Assembly (NCBI GenBank): GCA_030544165.1
Contig: JAUNRP010000098.1
Location: 1 to 7,524 of the forward strand
Direction of reading: 5' to 3'
Length of the DNA stretch: 7,524 bases
Source of the DNA: a bacterium
Lineage (GTDB): Bacteria; Actinomycetota; Actinomycetes; Actinomycetales; Actinomycetaceae
Shown: positions 1 to 6,391 of the stretch, piece by piece
Layout: every line of letters begins with the position of its first letter
Numbering within the stretch: the stretch's first letter is position 1
Translations under genes and position numbers: made by a program
The notes under the pieces: generated by a model
The model's input: the letters and a program-made list of their open reading frames with translations, nothing else
Database searches by the model: none
What the model was told of the DNA's origin: nothing

Positions 1-520
1 CGTACTTGCGAACCCCGAGACGCTCGGCCACTTCCTGGTCGATGGCGTAGGTGTACGCCTCCGCCGGGAGGGTGGAGAAGAAAGCGGTGTCGAACACGGC
101 CACGTGCGGCACGTCGGGCAGCACTTCCTGCGCGGCGCGGATGCCGGCCAGCCCGGGCGGGTTGTGGAGCGGAGCCAGATCGGAGAGTTCCTCCAGCTTG
201 GCGATCACGTCGTCGTTGATGAGCGTGGACTCGACGAACGTGGAGCCGCCGTGCACCGTGCGGTGGCCGACGGCCACGACGGTGTCGAGGCTCGGGCCGT
301 GCTCGGCGAACATCTGCACCACGCGCGCAACGGCCTCGGTGTGGGTTGGGAACGGCTGCTCGTCGTGGAACTCGGAATCGCCCACCTCATGGTCGATCGT
401 CGACACGTCCTGCCCGATGCGCTGGACCAGGCCGACGGCGAGGGGGCCGTCGACGCCCGGGTCAAGCAGCTGGTACTTGATGGACGACGAGCCACAGTTG
501 AGGAGGAGGATCTGCGACAT
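1..520 (-). CDS. ackA: Acetate kinase, N-terminal part (cut by window edge)
   Basis: The enzyme interconverts acetyl phosphate + ADP and acetate + ATP in the cytoplasm, here probably the ATP-yielding last step after phosphoketolase. The first 173 codons are visible; the family is usually about 400 residues, so more than half lies beyond position 1. The N-terminus LLLNCGSSSIKYQLLD (residues 5-20) is the phosphate-binding signature of the ASKHA acetate kinases. GHRTVHGG (85-92) carries the conserved Arg87, APLHNPP (116-122) the conserved His119, and VFDTAF (142-147) the catalytic Asp144. Residue 148 is Phe, where many homologues have His (AFHQT). The ATG at 520 is fixed by the signature starting at once, with a purine-rich AAAGAAG just upstream. 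It starts 15 bp after the pta stop, so the two are cotranscribed. A propionate kinase is a possible alternative, but the pta/xfp context favours acetate. Confidence 0.95.
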   Translation of the reverse strand, partial: MSQILLLNCGSSSIKYQLLDPGVDGPLAVGLVQRIGQDVSTIDHEVGDSEFHDEQPFPTHTEAVARVVQMFAEHGPSLDTVVAVGHRTVHGGSTFVESTLINDDVIAKLEELSDLAPLHNPPGLAGIRAAQEVLPDVPHVAVFDTAFFSTLPAEAYTYAIDQEVAERLGVRKY

Positions 521-535
521 GAACTTCTTTCGTGA

Positions 536-2596
536 CTAGGCGGTCTGGGCCTGGATGGCCGTGATGGTGATGGTGGAGACGATGTCGTCGACCAGGGCGC
601 CGCGCGACAGGTCGTTGACGGGCTTGCGGAGGCCCTGCAGCACCGGGCCGATGGCGACGGCACCGGAGGTGCGCTGCACGGCCTTGTAGGTGTTGTTGCC
701 GGTGTTGAGGTCCGGGAAGATGAACACCGTTGCCCGCCCGGCCACGTCCGAGCCGGGCAGCTTGGTCTGGGCCACGGAGGCGTCCACGGCGGCGTCGTAC
801 TGGATGGGACCCTCCACAGAGAGTCCCGGGGCGCGCTCGCGCACCAGCGCCGTGGCCGCCCGCACCTTGTCCACGTCCGCGCCGGATCCGGACTCGCCGG
901 TGGAGTAGGAGAGCATCGCCACGCGCGGCTCCACCCCGAACTGCTGGGCCGTCTCCGAGGAGGAGATCGCGATGTCTGCGAGCTGCTCCTCCGTGGGGTC
1001 CGGGATCACCGCGCAGTCGCCGTACACGAGCACCCGGTCCTCCATGAGCATCAGGAACACGGAGGAGACCGTGCCCACGCCCGGCTTGGTCTTGATGATC
1101 TCGAAGCTGGGCTTGATGGTGTGGGCCGTGGTGTGGGTGGCCCCGGAGACCATGCCGTCCGCGAGCCCGAGGTGCACCATCATGGTGCCGAAGTAGGAGA
1201 CGTCCGGCACGATCTCGAGCGCCCGCTCCAGCGTCATCCCCTTGTGCTCGCGCAGCCGGGCGTACTCCTCGGCGAACCGCTCCACCATCTCCGGATCGTG
1301 GGGGGAGAGGACGGAGGCCCCCGAGATGTCCAGGGCGAGCTCGGCGGCACGTGCCCTGATCGAGCGCTCGTCCCCGAGGATGGTCAGCTTGGCCACGTCC
1401 CGCGCCAGCAGCGTGGAGGCGGCGCGCAGGATCCGATCGTCCTCCCCCTCCGGGAGCACGATGTGCTTGCCGGCGGCGCGCGCCCGCTCGAGCAGGCGGG
1501 CCTCGAACATGAGCGGGGTGACCACGGACGGGGCGGTGAAGTCCACCCGGTCGAGCACCGACTGCGGCGCAACGTGACGTTCGAACGCGGCCAGCGCCAC
1601 GTCCACCTTCCTCTGGGTCTGCGGCGTGAGGGAACCGCGCGTACGGGAGGCGATCTGCGCCGTCGTGAATGAGTCATGGCTGGTGGCGAGGATCGGGATG
1701 CGCTGGCCGAAGCCGGTGATCAGCTTGTCCACCGAGGCGGGCACGGGGTAGCCGCCGTTCAGCACGATCCCCGAGAGCGAGGGGAAGGAGTCCGCGGCGT
1801 GCGCGGCGATCAGCGCGATGAGGACGGCGGGGCGGTCCGAGGGGGCGATCACGAGCTGGCCCTCGCGCAGGCGCTCGAGCACGTGCTCCGTGTTCATCCC
1901 GGCCACGAGGATGTGCTCCGCCTCGCGGGCCAGCAGGTCCGGATCTCCGTAGACCAGCTCGGCGCCCATGGCGTCCTGGATCTCGGCCACGGTGGCAGAC
2001 CGGAGCAGGGGGATCTCCGGGAGGGTCCAGGTGGGCACGGGGAGGTTCTTCAGCTCCGTGTCCACGGCCTCGAGCGTGTCCTCCGGGACCCGGTTCGCGA
2101 TCACCCCCACCACGGTGGCGTGGTGGGACTGCATGTCCTCGAGCGCGAGGCGGGCGGCCTGCGCGATCTGGTGGGGCGGCTTCCCGTAGCCGCTCATCAC
2201 CAGGATCACGCCGGAGCCGATGTTGGCGGCGATCCGGGCGTTGTGGTCCAGCTCGGCGGGGGAGGCCACGCCGGTGTAGTCGGAGCCGACCACCACCACC
2301 ATGTCCGCCTTCTTCTCGATCTCCCGGTAGCGCTCGATGATGGTGGCCAGCGCCGTCTCCGGCTCGGCGTGGAGCTCGTCATAGGTGACGCCCACGCACT
2401 CCTCGTAGCTCAGGTCCGCGCTCGCGCGCCCGAGCAGCAGCTCGAGCACCGCGTCCCTCTCCTCGCCCGCGCGCACCAGCGGGCGGAACACGGCGGTCCG
2501 CTGCACGTTGGTGGCGAAGATGTTGAGGAGCCCCAGCGCCACCGTGGACTTCGCGGCATGCGATTCGGTGGAGGCGAGGTAGACGGAGTGGGCCAT
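536..2596 (-). CDS. pta: Phosphate acetyltransferase, long three-domain form
   Basis: It catalyses reversible transfer of acetyl between CoA and phosphate (acetyl-CoA + Pi to acetyl phosphate + CoA) in the cytoplasm. At 686 residues it matches the long Pta class. Domain order is a BioD/AAA_26-like N-terminal domain (about 3-210), a DRTGG-type regulatory domain (about 213-328) and the catalytic PTA_PTB domain (about 358-682). The catalytic domain shows GKHIVLPEGEDDRIL (376-390), KPGVGTVSSVFLML (504-517), YGDCAVIPDPT (525-535), SYSTGESGSG (563-572) and FPDLNTGNNTYKAVQR (627-642). The P-loop-like segment STESHAAKST (9-18) keeps Lys-Ser-Thr but has Ala where Walker A has Gly before Lys. A longer reading from 2644 exists. 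I chose the ATG at 2596 because AAGGA lies 8 nt upstream and family homology begins there (MAHSVYLAS). It lies 91 bp after xfp and 15 bp before ackA. Confidence 0.96.
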   Translation of the reverse strand: MAHSVYLASTESHAAKSTVALGLLNIFATNVQRTAVFRPLVRAGEERDAVLELLLGRASADLSYEECVGVTYDELHAEPETALATIIERYREIEKKADMVVVVGSDYTGVASPAELDHNARIAANIGSGVILVMSGYGKPPHQIAQAARLALEDMQSHHATVVGVIANRVPEDTLEAVDTELKNLPVPTWTLPEIPLLRSATVAEIQDAMGAELVYGDPDLLAREAEHILVAGMNTEHVLERLREGQLVIAPSDRPAVLIALIAAHAADSFPSLSGIVLNGGYPVPASVDKLITGFGQRIPILATSHDSFTTAQIASRTRGSLTPQTQRKVDVALAAFERHVAPQSVLDRVDFTAPSVVTPLMFEARLLERARAAGKHIVLPEGEDDRILRAASTLLARDVAKLTILGDERSIRARAAELALDISGASVLSPHDPEMVERFAEEYARLREHKGMTLERALEIVPDVSYFGTMMVHLGLADGMVSGATHTTAHTIKPSFEIIKTKPGVGTVSSVFLMLMEDRVLVYGDCAVIPDPTEEQLADIAISSSETAQQFGVEPRVAMLSYSTGESGSGADVDKVRAATALVRERAPGLSVEGPIQYDAAVDASVAQTKLPGSDVAGRATVFIFPDLNTGNNTYKAVQRTSGAVAIGPVLQGLRKPVNDLSRGALVDDIVSTITITAIQAQTA

Positions 2597-2604
2597 GTGA
2601 TCGG

Positions 2605-2609
2605 TCCTT
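2605..2609 (-). promoter_or_regulatory. Ribosome binding site deciding the pta start
   Basis: On the minus strand this reads AAGGA, 8 nt before the ATG at 2596. It favours that start over the in-frame ATG at 2644, whose extra 16 residues do not resemble the family. Confidence 0.75.
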
Positions 2610-2630
2610 CGTGGGGTCGAGACGGGGGAA

Positions 2631-2650
2631 GGGCACCGGGTCACGGGCCC
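2631..2650 (-). other. GC-rich hairpin in the xfp-pta intercistronic gap
   Basis: In the 91-bp gap, the minus-strand transcript can fold GGGC-CCG / CGG-GCCC, a 7-bp G+C stem with one bulged base and a 5-nt loop. No run of U follows (the next bases are TTCCCCC), so it is not a standard intrinsic terminator. It could be a pause, RNA-processing or mRNA-stability element that makes xfp and pta levels differ. The structure is seen in the sequence; the role is inference. Confidence 0.35.
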
Positions 2651-2687
2651 CTGAACAGATTACCCAGCGTTGCGGCCCCGGGGCGCG

Positions 2688-5150
2688 TTACTCGTTGTCC
2701 CCGCCGGTGGAACTCGCCCCGCCCTGGGCGTTCTCTCCGACGGCGTCGCCCCCGTCCGCCCACTGCCACGCCGTGATCTCGGGCAGGTCCTCCCCATGCT
2801 CGTAGGCGTAGGCCCGCGCGATCGTGCGCTGGTCCGCCATGTACTGCCGCAGGTTGGCGTACCGGGCGCGGAGGCGCGGAACCCTGTCAATCACGTCCAT
2901 CACCAGGTGGTAGCGGTCCAGATCGTTGCGCATCAGCATGTCGAACGGCGTGGTGGTGGTGCCCTCCTCCTTGAAGCCGCGCACGTGGAAGTGGTTGCCC
3001 ACATCGTGGCGGTAGATCAGGCGGTGGATCAGCCACGGGTAGCCGTGGTAGCCGAATATCACCGGGATGTCCTCACCGAAGTAGGTATCGAACTCCCACT
3101 CGGACATCCCGTGCGGGTGCTCCTTCTCATGCTGAAGGCGCATCAGGTCCACCACGTTCACCACGCGCACCTTCAGGTCCGGCACGGACTCGCGCAGGAT
3201 CTTGGCGGCGGCCAGCACCTCGATGGTGGGGATGTCTCCGGCGCAGCCGAGCACCACCTCGGGCTCGTCCCCGTCCTCCTCGGTGCCCGCCCAGTGCCAG
3301 ATGCCGATGCCGCGGGTGCAGTGCTTGACCGCCTCGTCCATGCTCAGCCAGGTGGGGTTGGGCTGCTTTCCGGCCACCACCACGTTCACGTACTGCTGGC
3401 TGCGGAGCACGTGGTCCCACGTGGACAGGAGCGTGTTGGCGTCCGGCGGCAGGTAGACCCGGATGATCTCGGACTTCTTGTTCACCACGTGATCGATGAA
3501 GCCGGGGTCCTGGTGGGAGAACCCGTTGTGGTCCTGGCGCCACACGTGGGAGCTGAGGAGGTAGTTGAGGGAGGGGATCGGGCGGCGCCAGCCGATCTCG
3601 TTGGTCACCTTCAGCCACTTGGCGTGCTGGTTGAACATCGAATCCACGATGTGGATGAACGCCTCGTAGGAGCTCATCATCCCGTGGCGGCCGGTCAGCA
3701 GGTAGCCCTCCAGCCAGCCCTGGCACTGGTGCTCGGAGAGCATCTCCATGACCCGGCCCTCGGGGGCAAGGTGGTCATCGGAGTCCTGCGGGAACTCGTA
3801 GTCCGCGTTCCACTGCTTGGCCGTGACCTCGTAGACGTCCTGGAGGCGGTTGGACGCCGTCTCATCCGGCCCGAAGATCCGGAAATTGGTGGGGTTCTTC
3901 TTGGCCACGTCCCGCAGGAACGCGCCGAGCCTCCGGGTGGGCTCCACCACCGCGTCCCCGGGCTCGTCCACCTCCACGGCGTAGTCCCGGAAGTCCGGCA
4001 GCTTCAGCTCCCGGAGCAGCAATCCGCCGTTGGCCACCGGGTTCGCGCTCATCCGCAACTCGCCGGCAGGGGCCTGCTGGGCGATCTCCCACCGCAGTGC
4101 CCCGTCGTCGTCGAACAACTCCTCGGCGCGGTAGCTGCGGAGCCACTCTTCCAGGTCCCGCAGGTGCTCCTCCGTATCCCGGGCACTCGCGAGGGGGACC
4201 TGGTGGGAGCGCCACGAGCCCTCGGTCACCTTGCCATCGATCTCCTTGGGGCCGGTCCAGCCCTTGGGGGTCTTGAAGATGATCATGGGCCAGCGGGGGC
4301 GTTCGGCATCCACGCCCTCGGGGCGGGACTTGATCTCCGCGATCTCGTCCAGCGCCGTATCGAGCACCTCCGCGAAGCGGCGGTGGATGGAGGCCATGTC
4401 CTCCTCATCGAAGCCCGCCTCGAACATGTGCGGGGTGTGGCCGTAGCCGCGCATGAGGTCCATGAGCTCGGTCTCGGGGATACGGGCCAGCACCGTGGGG
4501 TTGGCGATCTTGTACCCGTTCAGGTGGAGCACGGGCAGGACCACGCCGTCGGTCTCGGTATTGACGAACTTGTTGGAGTGCCAGGAGGTGGCCAGGGGGC
4601 CGGTCTCCGCCTCGCCATCGCCCACCACGGTGAAGGCGAGCAGGTCCGGGTTGTCGAACGTGGCGCCGTACGCGTGGGAGAGGGCGTAGCCGAGCTCGCC
4701 GCCCTCATGGATCGATCCGGGCGTCTCCGGGGCCACGTGCGAGGGGATCCCGCCCGGGAAGGAGAACTGCTTGAAGAGCTTCTGCAGCCCCTCCTCATCG
4801 TGGGTGATCCCCGGGTAGACCTCCGTGTACGTGCCCTCGAGGTACGTGTTGGCCACGAGGCCCGGACCGCCGTGGCCGGGGCCCGTGATGTAGATGGTGG
4901 GGATCTCGCGCTCCTTGATGGCGCGGTTCATGTGCGCGTAGAGGAAGTTGAGGCCCGGCGTGGTTCCCCAGTGCCCCAGCAGCCGCGGCTTCACGTTCTC
5001 CCGCGTGAGCGGCTCGCGCAGGAGGGGGTTCTCCTTCAGGTAGATCTGACCGACCGAGAGGTAGTTCGCCGCGCGGAACCACTGATCGATCAGGAGTGCG
5101 GTCTCGTCCGAGATCGGTGAGCCCGATCCCCGCTTCCAGGTGCTGCTCAT
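2688..5150 (-). CDS. xfp: Xylulose-5-phosphate/fructose-6-phosphate phosphoketolase
   Basis: This thiamine-diphosphate enzyme cleaves xylulose-5-phosphate (and, in dual-specificity members, fructose-6-phosphate) with phosphate to acetyl phosphate plus glyceraldehyde-3-phosphate or erythrose-4-phosphate. Its 820 residues match the usual 790-825. N-terminal TPP-domain motifs are GHWGTTPGLNF (59-69), GPGHGGP (90-96), GGIPSH (133-138), SIHEGGELGYALSHAYGA (146-163) and the cofactor/Mg motif GDGEAETGPLA (177-187) with Asn211 in HLNGYKIANP. Later motifs are SHQVPLASARDTEEH (315-329), FGPDETASNRL (426-436), LSEHQ (471-475), SSHVWRQDHNGFSHQDPG (533-550) and STTTPF-like GTTTTPFDM (730-738). The ATG at 5150 has AGAGGA 7 nt upstream (5158-5163). 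It is first of xfp-pta-ackA and divergent from the SURF1-like gene. The C-terminal tail (about 798-820) is Gly/Ala-rich and ends GGDNE. Whether it prefers X5P or F6P cannot be read from the sequence. Confidence 0.97.
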   Translation of the reverse strand: MSSTWKRGSGSPISDETALLIDQWFRAANYLSVGQIYLKENPLLREPLTRENVKPRLLGHWGTTPGLNFLYAHMNRAIKEREIPTIYITGPGHGGPGLVANTYLEGTYTEVYPGITHDEEGLQKLFKQFSFPGGIPSHVAPETPGSIHEGGELGYALSHAYGATFDNPDLLAFTVVGDGEAETGPLATSWHSNKFVNTETDGVVLPVLHLNGYKIANPTVLARIPETELMDLMRGYGHTPHMFEAGFDEEDMASIHRRFAEVLDTALDEIAEIKSRPEGVDAERPRWPMIIFKTPKGWTGPKEIDGKVTEGSWRSHQVPLASARDTEEHLRDLEEWLRSYRAEELFDDDGALRWEIAQQAPAGELRMSANPVANGGLLLRELKLPDFRDYAVEVDEPGDAVVEPTRRLGAFLRDVAKKNPTNFRIFGPDETASNRLQDVYEVTAKQWNADYEFPQDSDDHLAPEGRVMEMLSEHQCQGWLEGYLLTGRHGMMSSYEAFIHIVDSMFNQHAKWLKVTNEIGWRRPIPSLNYLLSSHVWRQDHNGFSHQDPGFIDHVVNKKSEIIRVYLPPDANTLLSTWDHVLRSQQYVNVVVAGKQPNPTWLSMDEAVKHCTRGIGIWHWAGTEEDGDEPEVVLGCAGDIPTIEVLAAAKILRESVPDLKVRVVNVVDLMRLQHEKEHPHGMSEWEFDTYFGEDIPVIFGYHGYPWLIHRLIYRHDVGNHFHVRGFKEEGTTTTPFDMLMRNDLDRYHLVMDVIDRVPRLRARYANLRQYMADQRTIARAYAYEHGEDLPEITAWQWADGGDAVGENAQGGASSTGGDNE

Positions 5151-5231
5151 GGTGCCGTCCTCTGGTTGGCAGGCAGGTCACCTCGAGCCTAGACCGGCAG
5201 GTGGAAAACCTCCTGCGGGGTTGGCAATAGG
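5151..5231. promoter_or_regulatory. Divergent control region between xfp and the SURF1-like gene
   Basis: These 81 bp must contain the starts for both directions unless promoters lie inside genes. On the plus strand, TTGGCA (5166-5171) is followed after 18 bp by TAGACC (5190-5195), a possible weak -35/-10 pair. On the minus strand TAGGCT (complement of 5186-5191) fits the actinobacterial TANNNT -10, without a good -35. GGTTGGCA occurs twice (5164-5171 and 5219-5226). AGGT-N1-ACCT (5175-5183) and AGGT-N5-ACCT (5199-5211) are two related inverted repeats 24 bp apart that could be regulator sites. Confidence 0.45.
5197..5216. repeat. 20-bp inverted repeat in the divergent promoter region
   Basis: GCAGG at 5197-5201 pairs with CCTGC at 5212-5216. 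Inside, after one mismatch, GG pairs with CC around an AAAA loop. It sits next to the possible -10 elements of both genes, so it may be an operator. It could also form a hairpin in the 5' leader of the plus-strand transcript. Only the symmetry is seen. Confidence 0.35.
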
Positions 5232-5240
5232 ATGAAACGC

Positions 5241-6260
5241 ATGACGCGGGTGACCTTCGAGGAGTGGCGGAGGGCCGCCCTGACCCGCAAGAACATCGCC
5301 CTGTTGGTGGCCGTGCTCGTGGGGGCGCTCGCGTTCCTGCAGCTCGGAAGCTGGCAACTGGACCGGGCCGCCATCCGCGGGGCCGCCGAGGCCGAGATCA
5401 CCGCCACCGACCGCATGGCCGCCGCCCCCCGCCCGCTCGCCGAGGTGCTCCAGCCCGGCACCACCTTCCTCACCGACCACCAACTCCAGAAGGTCCAGGC
5501 GCGCGGCACATGGGGCGCGCAGGTGGTGGTCCCGGGCCGGGCCGTCGAGGGCGCCCCGGCCGTCCTTGTGGTCACCCAGTTCCTGCTCGACGACGCGGCT
5601 GAGTCATTGGATACGGCAGGCGCGCCGGCTGCGGGCGGGGGCGGCGCGGGAACCGAGGCCGCGGGTGCGGAAAGTACGCGGGCTGGGACCGGGGGCGACG
5701 GAGAAACCGAGGCCGCGGATACGGGAGGCGCTTCCGCTGGGACAGGGGGTGATGACGGGACTGGGGCTTCGTCGTCGGGCCTGTGGATCCCGGTGCTGCG
5801 CGGGTGGATCCCGGCGGATCAGGTGGGTGAGGACCCGGTGGGGGTGGCGGGGGAACTGGCACCGGCGCCGTCGGGGGAGGGGAGCGTGGTGGGGTACCTG
5901 TCCTCCTCGGAGAACTCGGCCACGGGGAACCATCCGGAGGGCGCGGTGGGGGCGATCTCCACGGCGGAGCTCGCGAACGAGTGGGGCGGGCGTACGTACA
6001 CGGGGTTCCTGGTGGCGGAGGCGGCCGATGATCCGGACCTGCAGACGATGCCGCCGCCCTCGTACGAGCGGGAGCGGGGGATGAACCTGCAGAACCTGTT
6101 CTACGCGATCGAATGGTTCATCTTCGGGGGATTTGCGCTGGTCATGTGGGTGTTCTGGGTGCGCGGGGATGCGGTGCGTGCCAAGGAGGCGGCGATCATG
6201 GCGGAGGCTCGCGGGGGGCGCGGGGAGGCTGGGGCCGTGGCTGGCGCCGGGGCAGAGTAG
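5241..6260 (+). CDS. SURF1-family cytochrome oxidase assembly protein with repeat-expanded loop
   Basis: SURF1 (Shy1) proteins are membrane proteins that help assemble haem-copper cytochrome c oxidase, probably at haem a insertion. The 339-residue protein has the family layout. A first TM helix (about 19-37) runs straight into GSWQLDR (36-42), matching the G-x-WQ-x-x-R signature. A large extracytoplasmic domain follows, including PAVLVVTQFLL (106-116) and LWIPVLRGWIP (181-191). The C-terminal motif NLFYAIEWFIF (285-295) leads into a second TM (about 288-307). Between VVTQFLLDD and LWIPVLRGW, where relatives have a short turn, residues 120-173 are three 18-residue Gly/Ala/Thr-rich repeats. The ATG at 5241 has AGGA (5229-5232) 8 nt upstream; the in-frame ATG at 5232 has no proper ribosome site but would only add MKR. 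It is divergent from xfp, and no oxidase gene is in view. Family confidence is good; the exact role is inferred. Confidence 0.85.
   Translation: MTRVTFEEWRRAALTRKNIALLVAVLVGALAFLQLGSWQLDRAAIRGAAEAEITATDRMAAAPRPLAEVLQPGTTFLTDHQLQKVQARGTWGAQVVVPGRAVEGAPAVLVVTQFLLDDAAESLDTAGAPAAGGGGAGTEAAGAESTRAGTGGDGETEAADTGGASAGTGGDDGTGASSSGLWIPVLRGWIPADQVGEDPVGVAGELAPAPSGEGSVVGYLSSSENSATGNHPEGAVGAISTAELANEWGGRTYTGFLVAEAADDPDLQTMPPPSYERERGMNLQNLFYAIEWFIFGGFALVMWVFWVRGDAVRAKEAAIMAEARGGRGEAGAVAGAGAE
5598..5759 (+). repeat. Three-copy 54-bp in-frame tandem repeat inside the SURF1-like gene
   Basis: Units are 5598-5651, 5652-5705 and 5706-5759. Units 2 and 3 share AACCGAGGCCGCGG exactly (5651-5664 and 5705-5718, offset 54). 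Units 1 and 3 share GGATACGG followed by AGGCGC after one base (5609 and 5717, offset 108). In protein, TEAAGAESTRAGTGGDGE and TEAADTGGASAGTGGDDG are clearly related, and the first unit (AESLDTAGAPAAGGGGAG) is more diverged. The period is a multiple of three, so copy-number change keeps the frame. Confidence 0.8.
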
Positions 6261-6277
6261 GGCTCCGGTCTCAAACT

Positions 6278-6301
6278 GGCAACGAATCGGAAATTGTTGC
6301 C
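6278..6301. repeat. Inverted repeat upstream of dctP, possible operator
   Basis: GGCAAC (6278-6283) and GTTGCC (6296-6301) are perfect 6-bp inverted arms around a 12-bp AT-richer centre that has partial symmetry of its own. The size and the place, just after the SURF1-like stop and upstream of the likely dctP promoter, suit a dimeric regulator site. A weak 3' hairpin of the upstream transcript is the alternative. Confidence 0.4.
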
Positions 6302-6312
6302 GTTGGGCCCCT

Positions 6313-6379
6313 GAAAGGGAGTGGTGGCTCCTATCATCAATAAGGACGGTCATTTCCGGACCATTGATGAGTCCCTTTC
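6313..6379 (+). promoter_or_regulatory. Nested inverted repeats in the dctP leader (possible cis-regulatory RNA or operator)
   Basis: GAAAGGGA (6313-6320) is the exact reverse complement of TCCCTTTC (6372-6379). Nested within, TCATCAAT (6334-6341) exactly matches ATTGATGA (6363-6370), and GGTC (6348-6351) pairs with GACC (6359-6362) around a 7-nt loop. The right-hand arms are nearly contiguous while the left arms are separated by 13 and 6 nt. Rival pairings exist: GGAG (6318-6321) with CTCC (6328-6331); CCTT (6374-6377) with AAGG of the ribosome site (6381-6384); and CTCCT (6328-6332) with AGGAG (6382-6386). This pattern could let a leader expose or hide the ribosome site. It needs transcription to start upstream of 6313. 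If the -10 is TATCAT at 6332, the inner repeat would instead be a DNA operator. I do not recognise a known riboswitch class. Confidence 0.4.
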
Positions 6380-6380
6380 G

Positions 6381-6391
6381 AAGGAGAAGGA
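6381..6391 (+). promoter_or_regulatory. Ribosome binding site of dctP
   Basis: AAGGAGAAGGA lies directly before the ATG at 6392, with AGGAG 5 nt from it. It is the strongest ribosome site in the window, as suits an abundant binding protein. It begins 2 nt after the nested inverted repeats. Confidence 0.8.

Larger units (their letters stand above)
6261..6391 (+). promoter_or_regulatory. Promoter and leader region of the TRAP binding-protein gene
   Basis: This 131-bp gap is visibly richer in A+T than the flanking genes. TATCAT at 6332-6337 is a plausible -10, but no convincing -35 sits 16-18 bp upstream (CTGAAA at 6311-6316 leaves 15 bp). The region holds an upstream inverted repeat (6278-6301) and nested inverted repeats (6313-6379), described separately. 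It ends in a strong ribosome site, AAGGAGAAGGA, at 6381-6391. No T-run terminator for the SURF1-like gene is visible. Confidence 0.6.

Noticed and set aside
2597..2644. Longer pta start at 2644
   Set aside because: The extra 16 residues (Pro/Arg-rich) do not look like Pta, while the ATG at 2596 has AAGGA at 8 nt and opens the conserved N-terminus.
2675..2684. GCCCCGGGGC palindrome right after the xfp stop
   Set aside because: It has no loop and no T-tract, and is short enough to arise by chance in such G+C-rich DNA.
2670..5120. An 816-codon open frame antisense to xfp, and a 366-codon one antisense to pta (1676-2776)
   Set aside because: Long antisense frames are expected in high-G+C genes. 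The translations are rich in His/Val/Gly/Arg, show no family motifs, and the minus-strand frames encode clear, full-length Xfp and Pta.
5232..5240. Upstream ATG of the SURF1-like gene at 5232
   Set aside because: It has no ribosome site at usable spacing, whereas AGGA at 5229-5232 is 8 nt from the ATG at 5241. The difference is only three residues, so it remains possible.
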